From Hymenopellis radicata (taxonomy: Eukaryota; Basidiomycota; Agaricomycetes; Agaricales; Physalacriaceae): DNA of 64,000 bases. The stretch is taken from assembly GCA_015501595.1 (NCBI GenBank), contig JADNRX010000049.1, positions 124,001 through 188,000 on the forward strand, given 5' to 3'. This document shows, piece after piece, positions 12,767 through 23,821 of the stretch. The notes under the pieces were generated by a model. That model was not told the origin of the DNA and ran no database searches. It saw nothing but the letters and a program-made list of their open reading frames with translations. Numbering within the stretch: position 1 is the stretch's first letter; each line of letters opens with the position of its first letter. A program made the position numbers and the translations under genes.

Positions 12767-13389
12767 GTTGGATTTTGAACAAAACATGAACGAGTTAAGG
12801 GACTGTACTCCTAGTCGTATTTCTTGGACAATGTCCTTTGTATTGTTAGCAGCGACGTCTACCCTCAGACCTAAAGGCTTCACTGGCAGGAATGAAACAT
12901 CATCTTGTTATACATGGGAAGGAGAGAACGAAACGGTTTAGAGTAGTAGAGTACATGGCTTCGGTGAATTCGGTGCGTTTGTATGTGTATGTAGGTGAAA
13001 GTAAGAGAGCGGGGAGAGCATACTGGAGAGGAGAGAGAGCGCCAAGCAAAAGAAACGATAGTCCACCTGCTATTTAACTAAACCATCATTAGCGCTAACG
13101 GGTCGGCGCGGCACAAACACCTGCCTCCTCTGACTGCCATAACCAACGTCATAGCCCACTTTCTTCAGAGTGTTAACACCTGCCATCCAAAAGCGTCGGC
13201 TCCCCATTCTCCCCATTACGCAAAGTAAGCTGCTGCATCGACGGCTCAACGCAAGCAAAGAACTCCGGCGCATTGGTCCTTACACCACAAAGGGTGAGAT
13301 ATTGGAGAGGACAACACAAGCGCGAGACGAGGCGCGAAAGCGCTCGGACGGTCGCGCCGTTGTGGGAGTCTCTGGCCAAGTGACTCACA
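12767..13389. other. no recognised gene
   Basis: Purine-rich sequence follows the catalase end. A decayed part of the non-LTR element may begin near 13,160, but no frame is convincing before 13,390. Confidence 0.3.
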
Positions 13390-14080
13390 GATGTATCAGC
13401 ATTCAAAGCCGGCGTAGGGGCGGCGGTATGGAGCGGAAGCATTCCATTAACCGCCCCGAATGGGGAAGTACTCCGACGCTTTTATCTAGGAAAAGAGTCT
13501 GACCACACCGTCTTCGAAGCTGAACTTGTTGGACTCCTCCTGGCACTAGACATCATAGAAAGTACCCCTCGGCTGACGAGAGCAACGATCCTCCTAGACT
13601 CGCAAGCGGCGATTTCAGCGATTATGAACGGGAGAACTGGCGGGGGAGGATAAGGAGGAATTTTATAGACGCCTCAAGACCTTGGCCTCGAGGCGGAGAT
13701 CACTGCGGGTGGAACTGAGATGGATACCAGGACACAGGGGAGATACAGGGAACGAACGTGCGGACGAGGAAGCGAAAGCAGCATCGCAGAAGAAGGGCCT
13801 GCCCGTCACCAACGGCCAATCAATCTGCAATCCAAACTGCCGATCAGCAAACCTGCCGCCATAGCGAGATTCACCAAGCAAACGCGAGAGGACTGTGCGC
13901 ATGAGTGGGCATCATCCACCAAATCCCGCTTCACGAAGATCTTGGACGCGAATGTAGGTGGCATCATCAAGGCGAGACAAAGTCATTATTGTTGTACGGC
14001 GCCCACCTAATGGGTCCTCAGAGAGGAGATGTTTTTTAAAAGTGTGGGGTATGAATCTGCCACGGAGATGAGGTGTTCTT
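13390..14080 (+). pseudogene. RNase H domain of a non-LTR retrotransposon, decayed
   Basis: The RNase H at the end of a LINE-type polyprotein removes RNA from the RNA-DNA hybrid. One frame gives FKAGVGAAVWSG, then the Glu-bearing EAELVGLLLALDIIES and the Asp-bearing ATILLDSQAAISAI. After a frame change near 13650 comes LRWIPGHRGDTGNERADEEA, the classical histidine/aspartate motif of this family. All four acidic-site regions are visible, but the frame is broken around 13640-13680 (TGGCGGGGGAGGATAAGG). The usual cysteine-rich tail after RNase H is not recognisable. Instead the sequence passes into the dispersed repeat described below. Confidence 0.8.
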
Positions 14081-14448
14081 ATCAGATACCGGATTGTGAC
14101 TTCACTGAGCTTGAAGGGCCTCGCGTTTTGAGGGTGTGAGCGGGCGACGAGCGGGTCCTCGGTGTTACTGCAGCAGCTGGGTAGGATGCCTCGCTGAGGC
14201 CGCCAGGTAAGTCAACTGGTGCGCGGGAGATGTTTGGCTGGGGGTGTGGGTGAGGAGAGTCTAGTTGTAGGCTGTGCACAGTGTAGAATTAGGAGAAATA
14301 GGTTCATCGATCTGTTGTTCCCTATTTGTACTCGGTGGGATCGGCCCGATTAAGAGCGGGCGATGAGCGGGCGATGAATTCCCGTCGAGTCATGTGACTG
14401 AGCGTCCGTGCCGTTTGACACGCTTTGGTTAGCATCAACATTCTCTCC

Positions 14449-14456
14449 TATATAAA
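14449..14456 (+). promoter_or_regulatory. TATA box inside the dispersed repeat
   Basis: TATATAAA lies in a pyrimidine-rich context and is conserved in copy 2 (near 46110, opposite strand). It is followed about 30 bases later by CTTTCCTTGG, a plausible start region. This suggests that the repeat carries its own polymerase II promoter. Confidence 0.5.
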
Positions 14457-14568
14457 CCTGCGCCCTTCCCCGACTTTCCTTGGACTCCGAGGCGGTCTGA
14501 GTTGGACTTCCACGCGGAAGGCTTGAGCCTCATCAGCTCTCCCAACTACGACGACCGTAAGCTGTTCC

Positions 14569-14592
14569 AGACTGTGCTCTCGAGCACAGTCT
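14569..14592. repeat. 24-bp near-palindrome in the repeat
   Basis: AGACTGTGCTC and its inverse complement are separated by two bases, and the same structure is present in copy 2 near 45970. It could be a protein-binding site or a hairpin in the transcript. Confidence 0.7.
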
Positions 14593-14854
14593 AACCTCCT
14601 TCACCACCGTCGTCGGCGTGTATCCGACTCTGACTGCGTCTTGGACAAACTGGCCGTCCCGATCAACGTGATACACCCTTCACCTCTTACCATCATTGCT
14701 GCCTCAGAGCCCGACCAAATGCCGCTTATTGGGCCAGTGGGAGCCCTCTCCTGGGATTGACGAGGACGCGCCGTTGTCGTTACAGGTGCGAACTTTGTCT
14801 CGTTTTTGAACTCCCAACTCACCATTTCTAGCCCTCATCACGGACTGACGCTGT

Positions 14855-15035
14855 TAAGCCCTGCCTACGCAGGCGACGCCGGATCTCAGACGACTTTCTC
14901 GCCAAGGTCAGCCCTGCCAACGCAGGCGGCGCACATCTCCACTATGCCCATACCGACCTCCCCGTAAAATTCTCACCCGCAGAGCCGTAAGCCCCGCCAA
15001 CGCAGGCGACGCCCATCTCCACCCCCCATCCGTAA
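14855..15035. repeat. three subrepeats within the dispersed repeat
   Basis: The motif GCCCTGCCTACGCAGGCG and variants (GCCAACGCAGGCG) occur three times, about 50-70 bases apart, each followed by a GAC/GGC GCC context. They are themselves short palindromes (GCCTACGCAGGC). Confidence 0.7.
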
Positions 15036-15499
15036 TGGCGACTGCGCGCCGCGCCGTTCCACCCAGAGATTCTAATGGCAAACATGGTCACAGTACCTCT
15101 CATGCCCCACTTGCAGACAACAACCGTCTCAGTCAACCTGATACTCCCCAGGTGGCGAGGCCTTTCCTTCGGAGAGCGGGAGGATTCTGATGCCCAATCT
15201 TTTCCACGAGGTCAAGGCAACCGATAAGACTTCGCCCAGAGTCTTAGTACGCCAGCCTTCAATACAGTGCATGGGTCTACCGCCTAGTTCGCGCCCCCGA
15301 CACATCAGTTGCCCACACCTTCGTCTGTCAATATTCCACTCGTCGTCCGGATCCTTCCTGTGGTTCCCCATCATATGCGGCTTCCGTCCTCTCCCGTGAT
15401 GAGTACTTGCCCAATCCGCATTACTTTATACGGGAGGAGTTCCCTTCTTTCCGTCATAGAATATTCTAGTTGTCTACGGTACATTCGGACTATGTTGTC

Positions 15500-16643
15500 G
15501 CTGCGGTCCTGTGCTATGGCTCTTTCCTTGCAACCTCGGAGCCCGTCGTCCTGGATCTCATGCCCTTCAGATGCCACTCAGACGCGTCGAATGGCCATGT
15601 CTCCTATGGATCCGTTGAGTGAGGTGCTATGGGTTTGAACTGACTTACATCAATGGTGTGGCGCCTCTTTGAATCCTTGAAAAAGTCTGAGCAAGCCCGA
15701 AGACATACAATCTTCTCCCGTATTGACTTAGTTTGCTTCATCAGATACAGCATGGAGAAAAAATCGCGAGCGAAGCAAGCTCCTGCTGGAAAATGTTCCC
15801 CTTACAAGGTTATCAGATGGATGGCCAGTTGAAGGTCGTTAAGTGAACTTACTACTGTGCTGAAGGACGTGAAATGTCTGAGTCAAAAATGGTCGATCGC
15901 TTGGTTCCAGGAGCTGTTTCAGACGGTCTCGCGTCATAATTCTAGAAGCTTGTCAGAATCCGTCATGTAGGTGTCCAAAGGAGGTACTGACTGCTTTCCA
16001 AAACAAGACCGACAATAACGAATACAAAATGTGAAGTCCGACACAAGGTCGTCAGAGGCGGACATGGTGTGGCATAACTAACGCCCAATTATCTTATTGA
16101 GCACGTCGATACCAATTCCAAAGGATGACATACCGTACAAAGGTCCCCCCAGAAAAGGTGCGCCAAATTGGCGGTGTTGAGGGAGTGATCTTTGGGGAGC
16201 TTACAAGAAGGAGGTGTAGCCATTGTTTGACACCGCTTCCATATGTCTCGAGCAGAGTGGCATAATAGCAAGCGCCGGAAATAGCCATTCACCCTGATGA
16301 GTCGCAACAAGTCGCTGGGATGAAGCATTTGAAGGATCTAGAAGGTGTCAAAGACTAGCAATCTTCAGAGAGGTGTAAGTACCAAGATGAGCACCTCAGT
16401 CGGCAGACTTTCCAGCTGGGAAACCTCTGTCAGCCACATGTCGCGAACCGGAAAGATGATGCAAGAATTGCTGAGCTGTCCGAGTTCCGGAGGAGTGGCA
16501 TCCAGCAACTGAGACACCTCCTCAGCAAGGCCGATGTTTCCGAACCTATCTCCAGCGCCATGGTATCGTTGGGAGTAAGAGGCAGGGCGCGAATAAGGGC
16601 TGGAACGTCCTGCAGCGAAGAAACTTTTGGAGTCGGCTTTCAT
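15500..16643 (-). CDS. basidiomycete F-box protein
   Basis: F-box proteins bind Skp1 and bring substrates to SCF ubiquitin ligases. ATG is at 16643. The F-box begins QLESLPTEVLIL, is cut by a 46-nt intron (GTACTT...TAG, about 16383-16338) and continues MLHPSDLLRLIRVNGYFRRL and SARDIWKRC. The next exons, after introns near 16135-16080 and 16000-15950, carry LCHTMSASDDLVSDFTFCIR with a Cys pair (RYCRSCF), the cysteine-bearing region that follows the F-box in this basidiomycete subfamily. A later block (FFSMLYLMKQTKSIREKIVC) is open to about 15655. The 3' end cannot be closed, because the final frame runs towards the dispersed repeat whose shared part begins near 15460. The gene may be truncated by it. 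Substrate unknown. Confidence 0.7.
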
Positions 16644-16757
16644 GGTGCAAGCGAGTGGGAGTGGTAGTGAAGGTTTTAGACTTTTGCATGACTTTGAGTT
16701 TAAAAGAGGAGTGGCATGAAAATCTGAATGAAAGGGCAGGCAAGTTGCGTGTAGACG

Positions 16758-16823
16758 GATCCTGTTCAAAGGGTGTACAGATCCTGTTCAAAGGGTATAC
16801 AGATCCTGTTCCCAGGGTGTACA
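16758..16823. repeat. 22-bp tandem repeat, three copies
   Basis: GATCCTGTTCAAAGGGTGTA plus two bases is repeated at 16758, 16780 and 16802 with two or three changes. It lies 115 bases upstream of the F-box gene start. Confidence 0.9.
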
Positions 16824-17354
16824 GGGCTCAAAGGGAGAGGAAGTAAGATGGAGTGGCAATAAAGTCTCCGGTAGGTCGTCAAACAAGATGATAATGAGAG
16901 TGCGCAGGCGCTTGTAAGTACCACTGGCGCGACCAGGTGATGTAAACGGTGAACCGGACCGAATCCCGAATCCAACCTACGCGCGATTAAACCAGGGGCC
17001 CTTGGTGGGCATATCCTTGCAATGGTTTTGCCATGAGGTTCCTAATAGCTACAAGGAAAAGTGTCGAAAGCCAGGAGCTTGGAGTGTGTATCATCTGCTA
17101 TCACCGAATTAAAACCGCGATGGGGCGATCAGGGGCCGATCAGGGGGTTTGCTTTCGGATCGGCAGGGCGTTTATTACACGTGATCAAAGGACCACTTTC
17201 AAAAGCATTTATTGGATCCTAACACGCCTTTCAACCTGGATAACTAACGTCTTTTTTTCATTGTGATGGGATGCCTTTCTCTAAATTCTGACAAAGACTT
17301 CATTCTCGCCTCGCCCTGCTAGTATCTCGCAACCCTCTTTTGGCCCTCTGGAGC

Positions 17355-17363
17355 TATATATAA
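17355..17363 (+). promoter_or_regulatory. TATA box of the RING gene
   Basis: TATATATAA lies 58-66 bases before the ATG at 17421. Confidence 0.6.
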
Positions 17364-17420
17364 TCGCGCTCTACGCTCTACGCTATCAGCATTTCGATTC
17401 CTTGAATAGCCCACCTTATC

Positions 17421-17945
17421 ATGCCTCGTCGTCCAACTGGTCCCCCCCGACCCACTCCGAGCAAAGAGGCGGTGGCGAAACACCTCCGGGAGGCTCATTG
17501 CCGTGTAGCTGAACTTGAGACGAAGCTTAAAGTATGCTTCTGAAGTCACCGACTCCTCAATCATTCTGACCAGGTTTAGATCATTCGGTCCAAAATTCAA
17601 GACCTTCGTGACCACCGGGAAACGCAGCACCAGTGTCCCATTTGTCAACAACTAAATACATGCCCTTACATGTAAGCGTCGCTTGCTCTTGTTTCACTCT
17701 GCTTATCTGTATTTAGGAATGTATGTGGTCATGTCTTCTGCGCTTCCTGCCTTCAACGGTGGCAGAAGAGGCGGAAGCGATATGAATGTCCGCTATGCCG
17801 TAAAGTCTGCACTGTCCCGCCACTGCCCTCGTATGCATCGGAAAGGAGAGTGCGTCATCTTGCCAGACGGTCTCAAGGCGGAGCAGCTCCCGACCTGGTG
17901 TCCTGGAGATCCAAACTAGTTCTCGCAGTCTCTACTTCAACGTAA
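17421..17945 (+). CDS. small RING-finger protein (likely E3 ubiquitin ligase)
   Basis: Three exons: 17421-17531, 17580-17671 and 17717-17945, with introns of 48 and 45 nt (GTATGC...TAG and GTAAGC...TAG) that join in one frame and end at TAA. The product is about 143 residues. A short N-terminal coiled coil (LREAHCRVAELETKL) is followed by a RING: CPICQQ, then after the second intron CGHVFCASCLQRW, then CPLCRK. The Cys and His spacing (C-x2-C, C-x-H-x2-C-x2-C, C-x2-C) fits a C3HC4 RING, with the first loop slightly short. A basic C-terminus follows. RINGs of this kind recruit E2 enzymes; the target is unknown. The reading frame is intact, unlike most neighbours. Confidence 0.82.
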
Positions 17946-19795
17946 TACAGACCTTGATACATAGAGTATAGATAGCCGCCTCGTGCCATATTTCACTGGT
18001 TATATAACCACGGGGGTACCCAGCCTGTTGAGAGGCTGGGAGGCCCCAATTCGCCCAATCAAGTAATCCGCGATCGCTCTAGTCCTCCACCTGTCCTCCA
18101 CCGCGCGCGCTCCTGAAGAAGAAGAAGAATGACATCCCAGCGATTGTCACTTCAATCGCTAAGTTGCGAATCTCGCGCCTCGGGACCGTCTTCGAGATTC
18201 TAAAAATCCCGTCAAATCCCGTGGGCAATCCCGTCCCATGTGAGGCGCTTATTATCCTCTATCATCAACGTCCCCGCTGAACGTATTTACACTCTCGCAG
18301 CCTCATAACGCCACTTCGTGCACTGTGGCTTGCTACTGCCAACTGCTCCTTAGTCTCCCGCCCTGTCTGCTCAGCGATAACACATTTTGATAGTCGATAG
18401 TCGGCTTTCTCATCATTATTTAACCTCAGGGTGCGCGTGGAAACTATTAGCACATTCAGAGCCGTCTAACCTCTCCGTCATCACCTCGCTGAGCGCGACT
18501 TCTTCATGCGTCGCTGCTGCCAATATGAGCAGCACCACGTACTGCTGTGGAATCTGCGCTGACTGGTTTTCTCCACCCTAAGCCGCACGGATCGCCGTCT
18601 CATCGATCCTCCGCCAAGAATTGCATGTAAGTGTAGTGTCTAATCTGGTTTACTGCCCATGATTGACTGCCGTTCAGGACGGCATCCAGCGCGGTCGTGT
18701 CGTCACTGCACATTCTAAAGGATCGGAGTCAACGTCGTGAGGCTTCTTTGTCTTCCCAGATCTTGGCGCGCGCGCAGAGAGGAAGTATCGCATGCCGCGG
18801 CTTGGCGTGGTTTGACAAGATCTGCAGTAGCGAATTGTTATACCGAAAGCATATCTTCTCCTCTGTCTTCGAGGCCTATCAGTCTCGTGAATTTCTAGGC
18901 ATGCAAAGTGTGTATTTATCTTGTGTCTAATTATAGCCATTCACCTAATCGTCAGGAAAGAATACGCGCGTTTGTCTTGCTCTTTCTCAGAGCAAGGCAT
19001 CAAGATATGGACTGTAAGAATGTGGGCGAGCACCGCGTGGTTCTTGATCGCTCCCCAGGATCGTGGAGGCGCAGGTCCCAAAAACGCGCTCGACGGACCA
19101 GCAGGAGGACGCGAAGAGGCATACTCTCATGCTCGGGGCCTCGCTTGTCTTGTACGTGGCGCCCGACTCCGTCTATCAGCTAAAGAGGGCACACTATCTG
19201 CCAAACGGGGGCCGACGCGTGGGATTACACATGTAGTCGACGCGTTTCTTTCGGCTGGGTGCCATCCACGTCGTCAAATTCGTGATGACACTAGTTCCAC
19301 TCTTTGGACCTCGATTGCTCCAGGAAGGAAGCTTTACTGACTTTGCGAGTCCAATGACCGGGTCGCGTAGCGGATACACAGCATCCCTCTCTTCATCTAT
19401 GTCACCAGAGTCCATTTCCCGATTTGTTTTGCTAGGTGTCGCTTGACGCCCTTTTCTACTATTCGCATGAAGTATCTCGTTGTGACACTACAGTACGTCC
19501 TTCCTTATTTCCCCTTTGAATTCGACTTTGCGTACCTACGACATTAGTGGAATTCGAATCAGTGACCGGCGGGCTCTGAGAGCTAACGCCTATCGGCGTG
19601 TCCATTCTGCCGCCACTCACAGAAGCTGACGCCTGTCGTTCTGCCGCCACTTACACAAGCTGGCGAGTATTGACCCATGTCGATATCGTAGACGTTCACA
19701 TAACAAGGATGAAAGTTGTATGATCATAGAGAAAACGGCGACTACATCCATTTCATATACAGGCGTTAGTCCTCTCGAAGTTTGAGAACCAACTT
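17946..19795. other. no confident gene
   Basis: Plus-strand ORFs at 18529-18581 (start CCGICADWF), 18820-18930 and 18921-19340 may be exons of one gene with introns near 18630-18678 and 18908-18936, but stops interrupt every join and no domain is recognisable. From 19400 to 19795 I see nothing. Confidence 0.3.
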
Positions 19796-19803
19796 ATTTT
19801 ATT

Positions 19804-20284
19804 CAAGGGGGTTCCGGACTTAGAGTCCGATACACCCGGTAGGTAGGTAGGGTCAACACGGAGGTCTGAAAAAAGTTTTTTGTAGCACCTCAAATATGAC
19901 TATAGAAGACACTTAATCAAGTCTTAGGACTCTGATTGAGTCTTTAACTAGTGAAAATACTATACATGTAACATATTTCCTATGCTAGCTTCAGTACCAG
20001 GTCAAGCCAAGGTTGGGCTAGGTCCCGTAAGTTCTCTGAGATATAATTAGTCCTAGTTTCGATGCTCTCAGTAACTGAATATATCAGCTACAGGTGATTC
20101 ATAAAAGCGTCATAGACAAATTCTTAATTAAAGTAGCGCTTAAGACCCTAATTGGGCTGCCCCGCCAAAGGCGGGATCACGTGCACTTACTATATATGGT
20201 AAGTGAGGTAGGTAGGGTCAAGCTTGAGGGCTGAAAAAAATTAAACAGCCCAGTGTACAAAATTATAATTTTGGAACCCCCTTG
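19804..20284. mobile_element. hAT-type MITE, 481 bp
   Basis: Terminal inverted repeats CAAGGGGGTTCC begin at 19804 and, inverted, end at 20284. Both sides are flanked by the identical 8-bp duplication ATTTTATT (19796-19803 and 20285-20292). An 8-bp duplication and termini starting CA are the hallmark of hAT transposition. Inside are subterminal direct motifs (GGTAGGTAGGGTCAA at about 19840 and 20206, each followed by a run of A), which in hAT elements bind transposase. No coding capacity, so it is non-autonomous. The perfect duplication points to a rather recent insertion. Confidence 0.9.
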
Positions 20285-20292
20285 ATTTTATT

Positions 20293-21379
20293 TTTCGCCA
20301 TTCCTCGAATTCGGTTTACAAACTCAAACAGACAGCATGGAAACAACGACATGACAACTCTTGAATCAGCGCGCCTCGGATGCCAGCAGATACAAGTCCA
20401 TCTCAATTCTCCCAGAACAGAAAATCAGAATTCCATTGCCTTCAAACGGCACAAAATGCGAAGGAATACATCGGCAGCAAGGAGTTGCGCCGCAGGGCAA
20501 AAAGTTCGTGCAATCCGACTTCTTTAGCTGCTGGAATCTGACGTGGTTTTGGTGTTAGTCCTCGGCTACGCTGCAACGATTCTCCCGTCATCGTCGCTGA
20601 CGCTTTAGCCTCTACGAAGGCGTCCAAAGCGTGACCGCTCAGCGCGTTGATGGTCACAGGTTGGTCTTCCTCCTACCATCATCTCACTTCGCTGACGTTT
20701 TACCCGCCTGTTGATTCTCTGGTCCGTTGTTTGACTGTCGGCGATGAGCTTTCTAACACTCTTTGCAGGTTTTGCTTTTCCGATGGACCTGTGCCGGTCG
20801 ACTTCGATGTTTGACGGGCTCTCTGACGCCATCACTCGCCTCGTTGAGACTCTTTCCGATGGCGACATGGATTACCTTGGTGCGTTGTCCATAGCCTTTT
20901 CGTGAACCCTCAACTTACCTCTTGATAGCTTAGTCGACCTGGTTCGCCTACGGTACGTCGGCCTGCTCGTATTCTCTCGGGATTGGTCTCACCATTCACG
21001 CAGGCGCCGTGTCTGACACTGTCCACGCCCCTACCTTGGTCATCGGGATTCTTACTTCGGAGTCTTGACCTCGACTAGTTACTTGGAACGCCCGCGACGC
21101 CAACTATCGCTCCAAAGTATGCTGCCATTTACTTTTCGACCTTACTTATATCGTTGCCGTAGACTAACTCGACTCCCTCAAATAATCGCACTGTCTTGTT
21201 CCCGTTTGTACAGGGACGTTCGACTCGTGGCGCCCACAATTTGCCCTGTTCGCATCTCATCAGCATGTGTTACAGCTCTCGCACTGCAGGTGGAAGACCG
21301 TTGTTTTGGCCTCGGTAAGGGTCAAATATAATATTCCTACTCCTAACGACACCGTTACCCAATTCATCCGGCCGATCTC
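20293..21379. other. no confident gene
   Basis: Open frames on both strands are short and mutually inconsistent. A plus-strand block near 20790-20880 looks exon-like but has no recognised family. Confidence 0.3.
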
Positions 21380-21900
21380 TTGCTCAAGTTATCGCCCTAC
21401 AGGAGGACCTCGTAAAGCTACGCGAAGAGACGAATATTGAGCATGCGCACAAGGACAACTGCATGGAGTCTCCGTGTCGGGGGAGTTTGATTTGGTGTTG
21501 TAGAGGTGGCACAGGCCACGATCGGCATACGAAAATCTGGGACAATCTCGATTCTCGACGGACGTGCGTACTGCCAACATTCGGCTTGTCAGTTCTGCAT
21601 AGTTCTGTACTGGCTTCCTCGAAAAACACGGCCCCCCGCCTTCAGTCCGTACGTCGAATTATCAGTTATATGGCTTTCAAATCGCCAAACATTTCTTTCG
21701 GATTTGAGGTATCTACATCTGCCGCCAGGCTGACCTCCCGAATGCCTATATAGTACTTTGATCCCCACCACTCAATAATCCTACGCCGGGCGCAATTTCT
21801 AATTAGCAAACCTCTGCGTATCATCGTCGGCAATCGAGAGCTCAGAGCAGTACCAGACTCTCCAGCCGACTATTCCTTTCAAGCCTAAACGCCGATCTGC
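21380..21900 (+). pseudogene. possible decayed RING protein
   Basis: A heptad-like helix (LAQVIALQEDLVKLREE) is followed by CQHSACQFCIVLYWL, which has the C-x-H-x2-C-x2-C spacing of a RING core plus the usual tryptophan, and then PYVELS and LPPG-like stretches known from agaricomycete RING proteins. The first C-x2-C pair and the last pair are not found in frame, and stops interrupt. The identification is weak. Confidence 0.3.
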
Positions 21901-22059
21901 GCGCCATCCCGAGACAGCCATCGAACCTGGTGTGAAGGCGCCATCGTTGGGGTTGTGCCATACGTGACAAAGCTTCCGTTGGCAGATATCCCCGTAAACC
22001 TGAAGACCGCTTTGGAGGCCGGGTCGGAGACAGAGGTCAAGAAGAGAATGAGAATCTTA

Positions 22060-22485
22060 CTACCCTCGCGTCGAACGCCGACCAGGGTGTCTACAGCCGG
22101 TTCTTCAAGCACCTGATTTGGCTAGAGGAGTATAAAGCGAGGTTCGTTGTCATTTGCTTGTGACAGTCCGAAGTGGAGGCTAATTCATCATCTTTTTGTA
22201 GCCAGGATCTTGAACATTACGATATAACAGGCGCCAAGTTGACGAACTACAACCAATATAAGGGTCTTCCTACCAAACTCGCTAATGCCTTCGGACTGGT
22301 CGCCATCTTATAGTGTCGATGTTCCAGGTCTTGCGGAAAATTGTCCTCGTCACCTTGTTTTGCCCTTACTCACAACTCATTTAGCTTCTCTAACGACACC
22401 GGTGACTCTTAGGCCGTTTATCTTGAATTTGGTCATGATACCACTATTGATATGGCTTTGACTGCTTTGGGGCTCGCAAAGTAGA
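22060..22485 (+). pseudogene. possible histidine-phosphatase fragment
   Basis: An exon reading DQGVYSRFFKHLIWLEEYKA is followed by a 5' GTTCGT...TAG intron and by QDLEHYDITGAKL. Further on, after stops, comes YLEFGHDTTIDMALTALGL. The HD pair in a hydrophobic strand followed by a small-residue helix is the proton-donor motif style of histidine acid phosphatases. The N-terminal RHG motif is not found. The blocks are not in one frame, so this is at best a relic. Confidence 0.35.
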
Positions 22486-22589
22486 TGTTTATTTCCCTTT
22501 GTATTGTCAGATTTGAACATTTTCTAGGGATGACCCGCTACTGTCTGCGACAGGCCCCGCCCTGTCGCCCTTCATCCACGCCTCCCGAT

Positions 22590-23821
22590 ACAACGTCTAG
22601 AACTAATAGTGATATTACCCCACACAAGCCGACTACGATAGCGTCTGTCCCGACAGAGTCGCCAACCACGTCACCCGGCTCTCCGCCTGCGAGTTCTCCA
22701 ACAGGGCAACCGACGACGGTGACGCGTGTTCCGACAGAGACCTCGACGACTTCGCCTGCTAGCTCTCCGGCTGGTGAACACACCTCTCTCATAATATCAA
22801 CTCCGGTCCCTCCAGTTCTTCTGGTTCGTCATCAGTTGACGTCCCGGGACGCAAGATTTGTCTTCCCGAGTTTCCACGCACACGACAATGTCTTCTGAAT
22901 CGCCTGGAAATGAGTCCACACTTTCCCCGGGTACGACAAAGACGACGAAGTTGACTCGTGATCCCCATACTGAGGAAGAGACGTGTACCGTCCCGGCTAC
23001 CGCACAGTCTCGGTCTGTGTCTCCTACAAGTCCAGTGGTGACTTGAATAGCGGATCCTATCACGCTCACGATATAGTTCACGCCGACGACTATTGTTTGT
23101 GCCCCCGATGCCGGTGTTACAACGAAGCCGTCTTTCAGTCTCATCTTTACTGACACCGTATTGCGAAGGTACGTGAGCGACATGTGCTTGAATGATTAAA
23201 ACTCTTATCAACATTTGACAGTCTGGACGTGCATCTTGCTGTTGACCCCACGCACGATGCATCAGGCACTGATGGCGGTGGGCCAGGCGGTGGACTTCCT
23301 TTCGGCGTCAGCTCTGGTTCGCGTACTTTGGGTGCGATCCCGACGATTGGTGTTGGTCGTGGGCATGATGCAGGTGGACTTCCTGACAATGCGCGTCAGT
23401 AAGTATGCATCATTCATGCGCGTCAGTTTGATAAACATATTTTCCAGCAGTTCCAAGCAGTTCGGGTAATCCTCTTGGGATAATCCTAGGCTCTGTGTTT
23501 GGATTTCTATTCCTCAGCCTGTTATTGTTCTGCGTGTATTGGCGCTGGCGACGGAGGTCGGGCAAAACACTTTGGACTGGTATACACCGCCCGCATCGTT
23601 AGATCAGAGATGGCGCTCATTCGCCTCTGACCATGCGCCCTGGTAACTCGGTCGACGACACGTCGCTGTGGAATCGATCCAGTGGTTTCGTTAGTATCAA
23701 CTCGGAGTCGCGGTACAGCATGACCTCTCTCCTGAGCATGGAATCTGGGCAAGATGTCTTCTTGCAGCCTCCGCGTGAGGACTCGCCCGCCCCTCCCGTA
23801 ACCACAGTTCGTCATATCTAG
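22590..23821 (+). pseudogene. Ser/Thr/Pro-rich single-pass membrane protein, broken
   Basis: The order is a Thr/Ser/Pro-rich repeat region (TTSPGSPPASSPTGQPTT and a second copy), another Ser/Thr-rich block, a Gly-rich block (GGGPGGGLPFGV), an intron at about 23399-23447 (GTAAGT...CAG), one transmembrane helix LGIILGSVFGFLFLSLLLF with basic stop-transfer residues, and a Ser-rich cytoplasmic tail. This is the architecture of fungal wall-stress-sensor-like or mucin-like surface proteins. Stops lie at about 23045 (TGA), about 23072 (TAG) and at 23600-23602 (TAG), the last between the membrane helix and the tail, while the tail frame stays open to 23821. Either it is recently inactivated or the exon model is wrong in places. 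Confidence 0.55.

Larger units (their letters stand above)
13960..15460 (+). repeat. dispersed repeat, copy 1
   Basis: From 14081 to about 15460 this is almost identical, in inverse orientation, to 45108-46483. The translated products of three separate reading frames (65, 74 and 64 codons) are the same in both copies, and a fourth differs at two residues. The 13960-14390 part is shared with a third, more diverged copy at 38045-38830, which also spans the 14081 boundary. So copy 2 is truncated at that point and the family extends into the RNase H end. It is probably part of a retroelement (untransl. or LTR-like region). The full element is not delimited here. Confidence 0.85.

Noticed and set aside
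14081..15460. Solo LTR of a gypsy/copia element
   Set aside because: The ends are not TG...CA, no flanking duplication is visible, and an RNase H without integrase directly abuts it.
22538..22792. Minus-strand Val/Gly-rich repeat ORF
   Set aside because: Antisense of the Thr/Ser/Pro-rich coding repeats that lead into a transmembrane helix on the plus strand.
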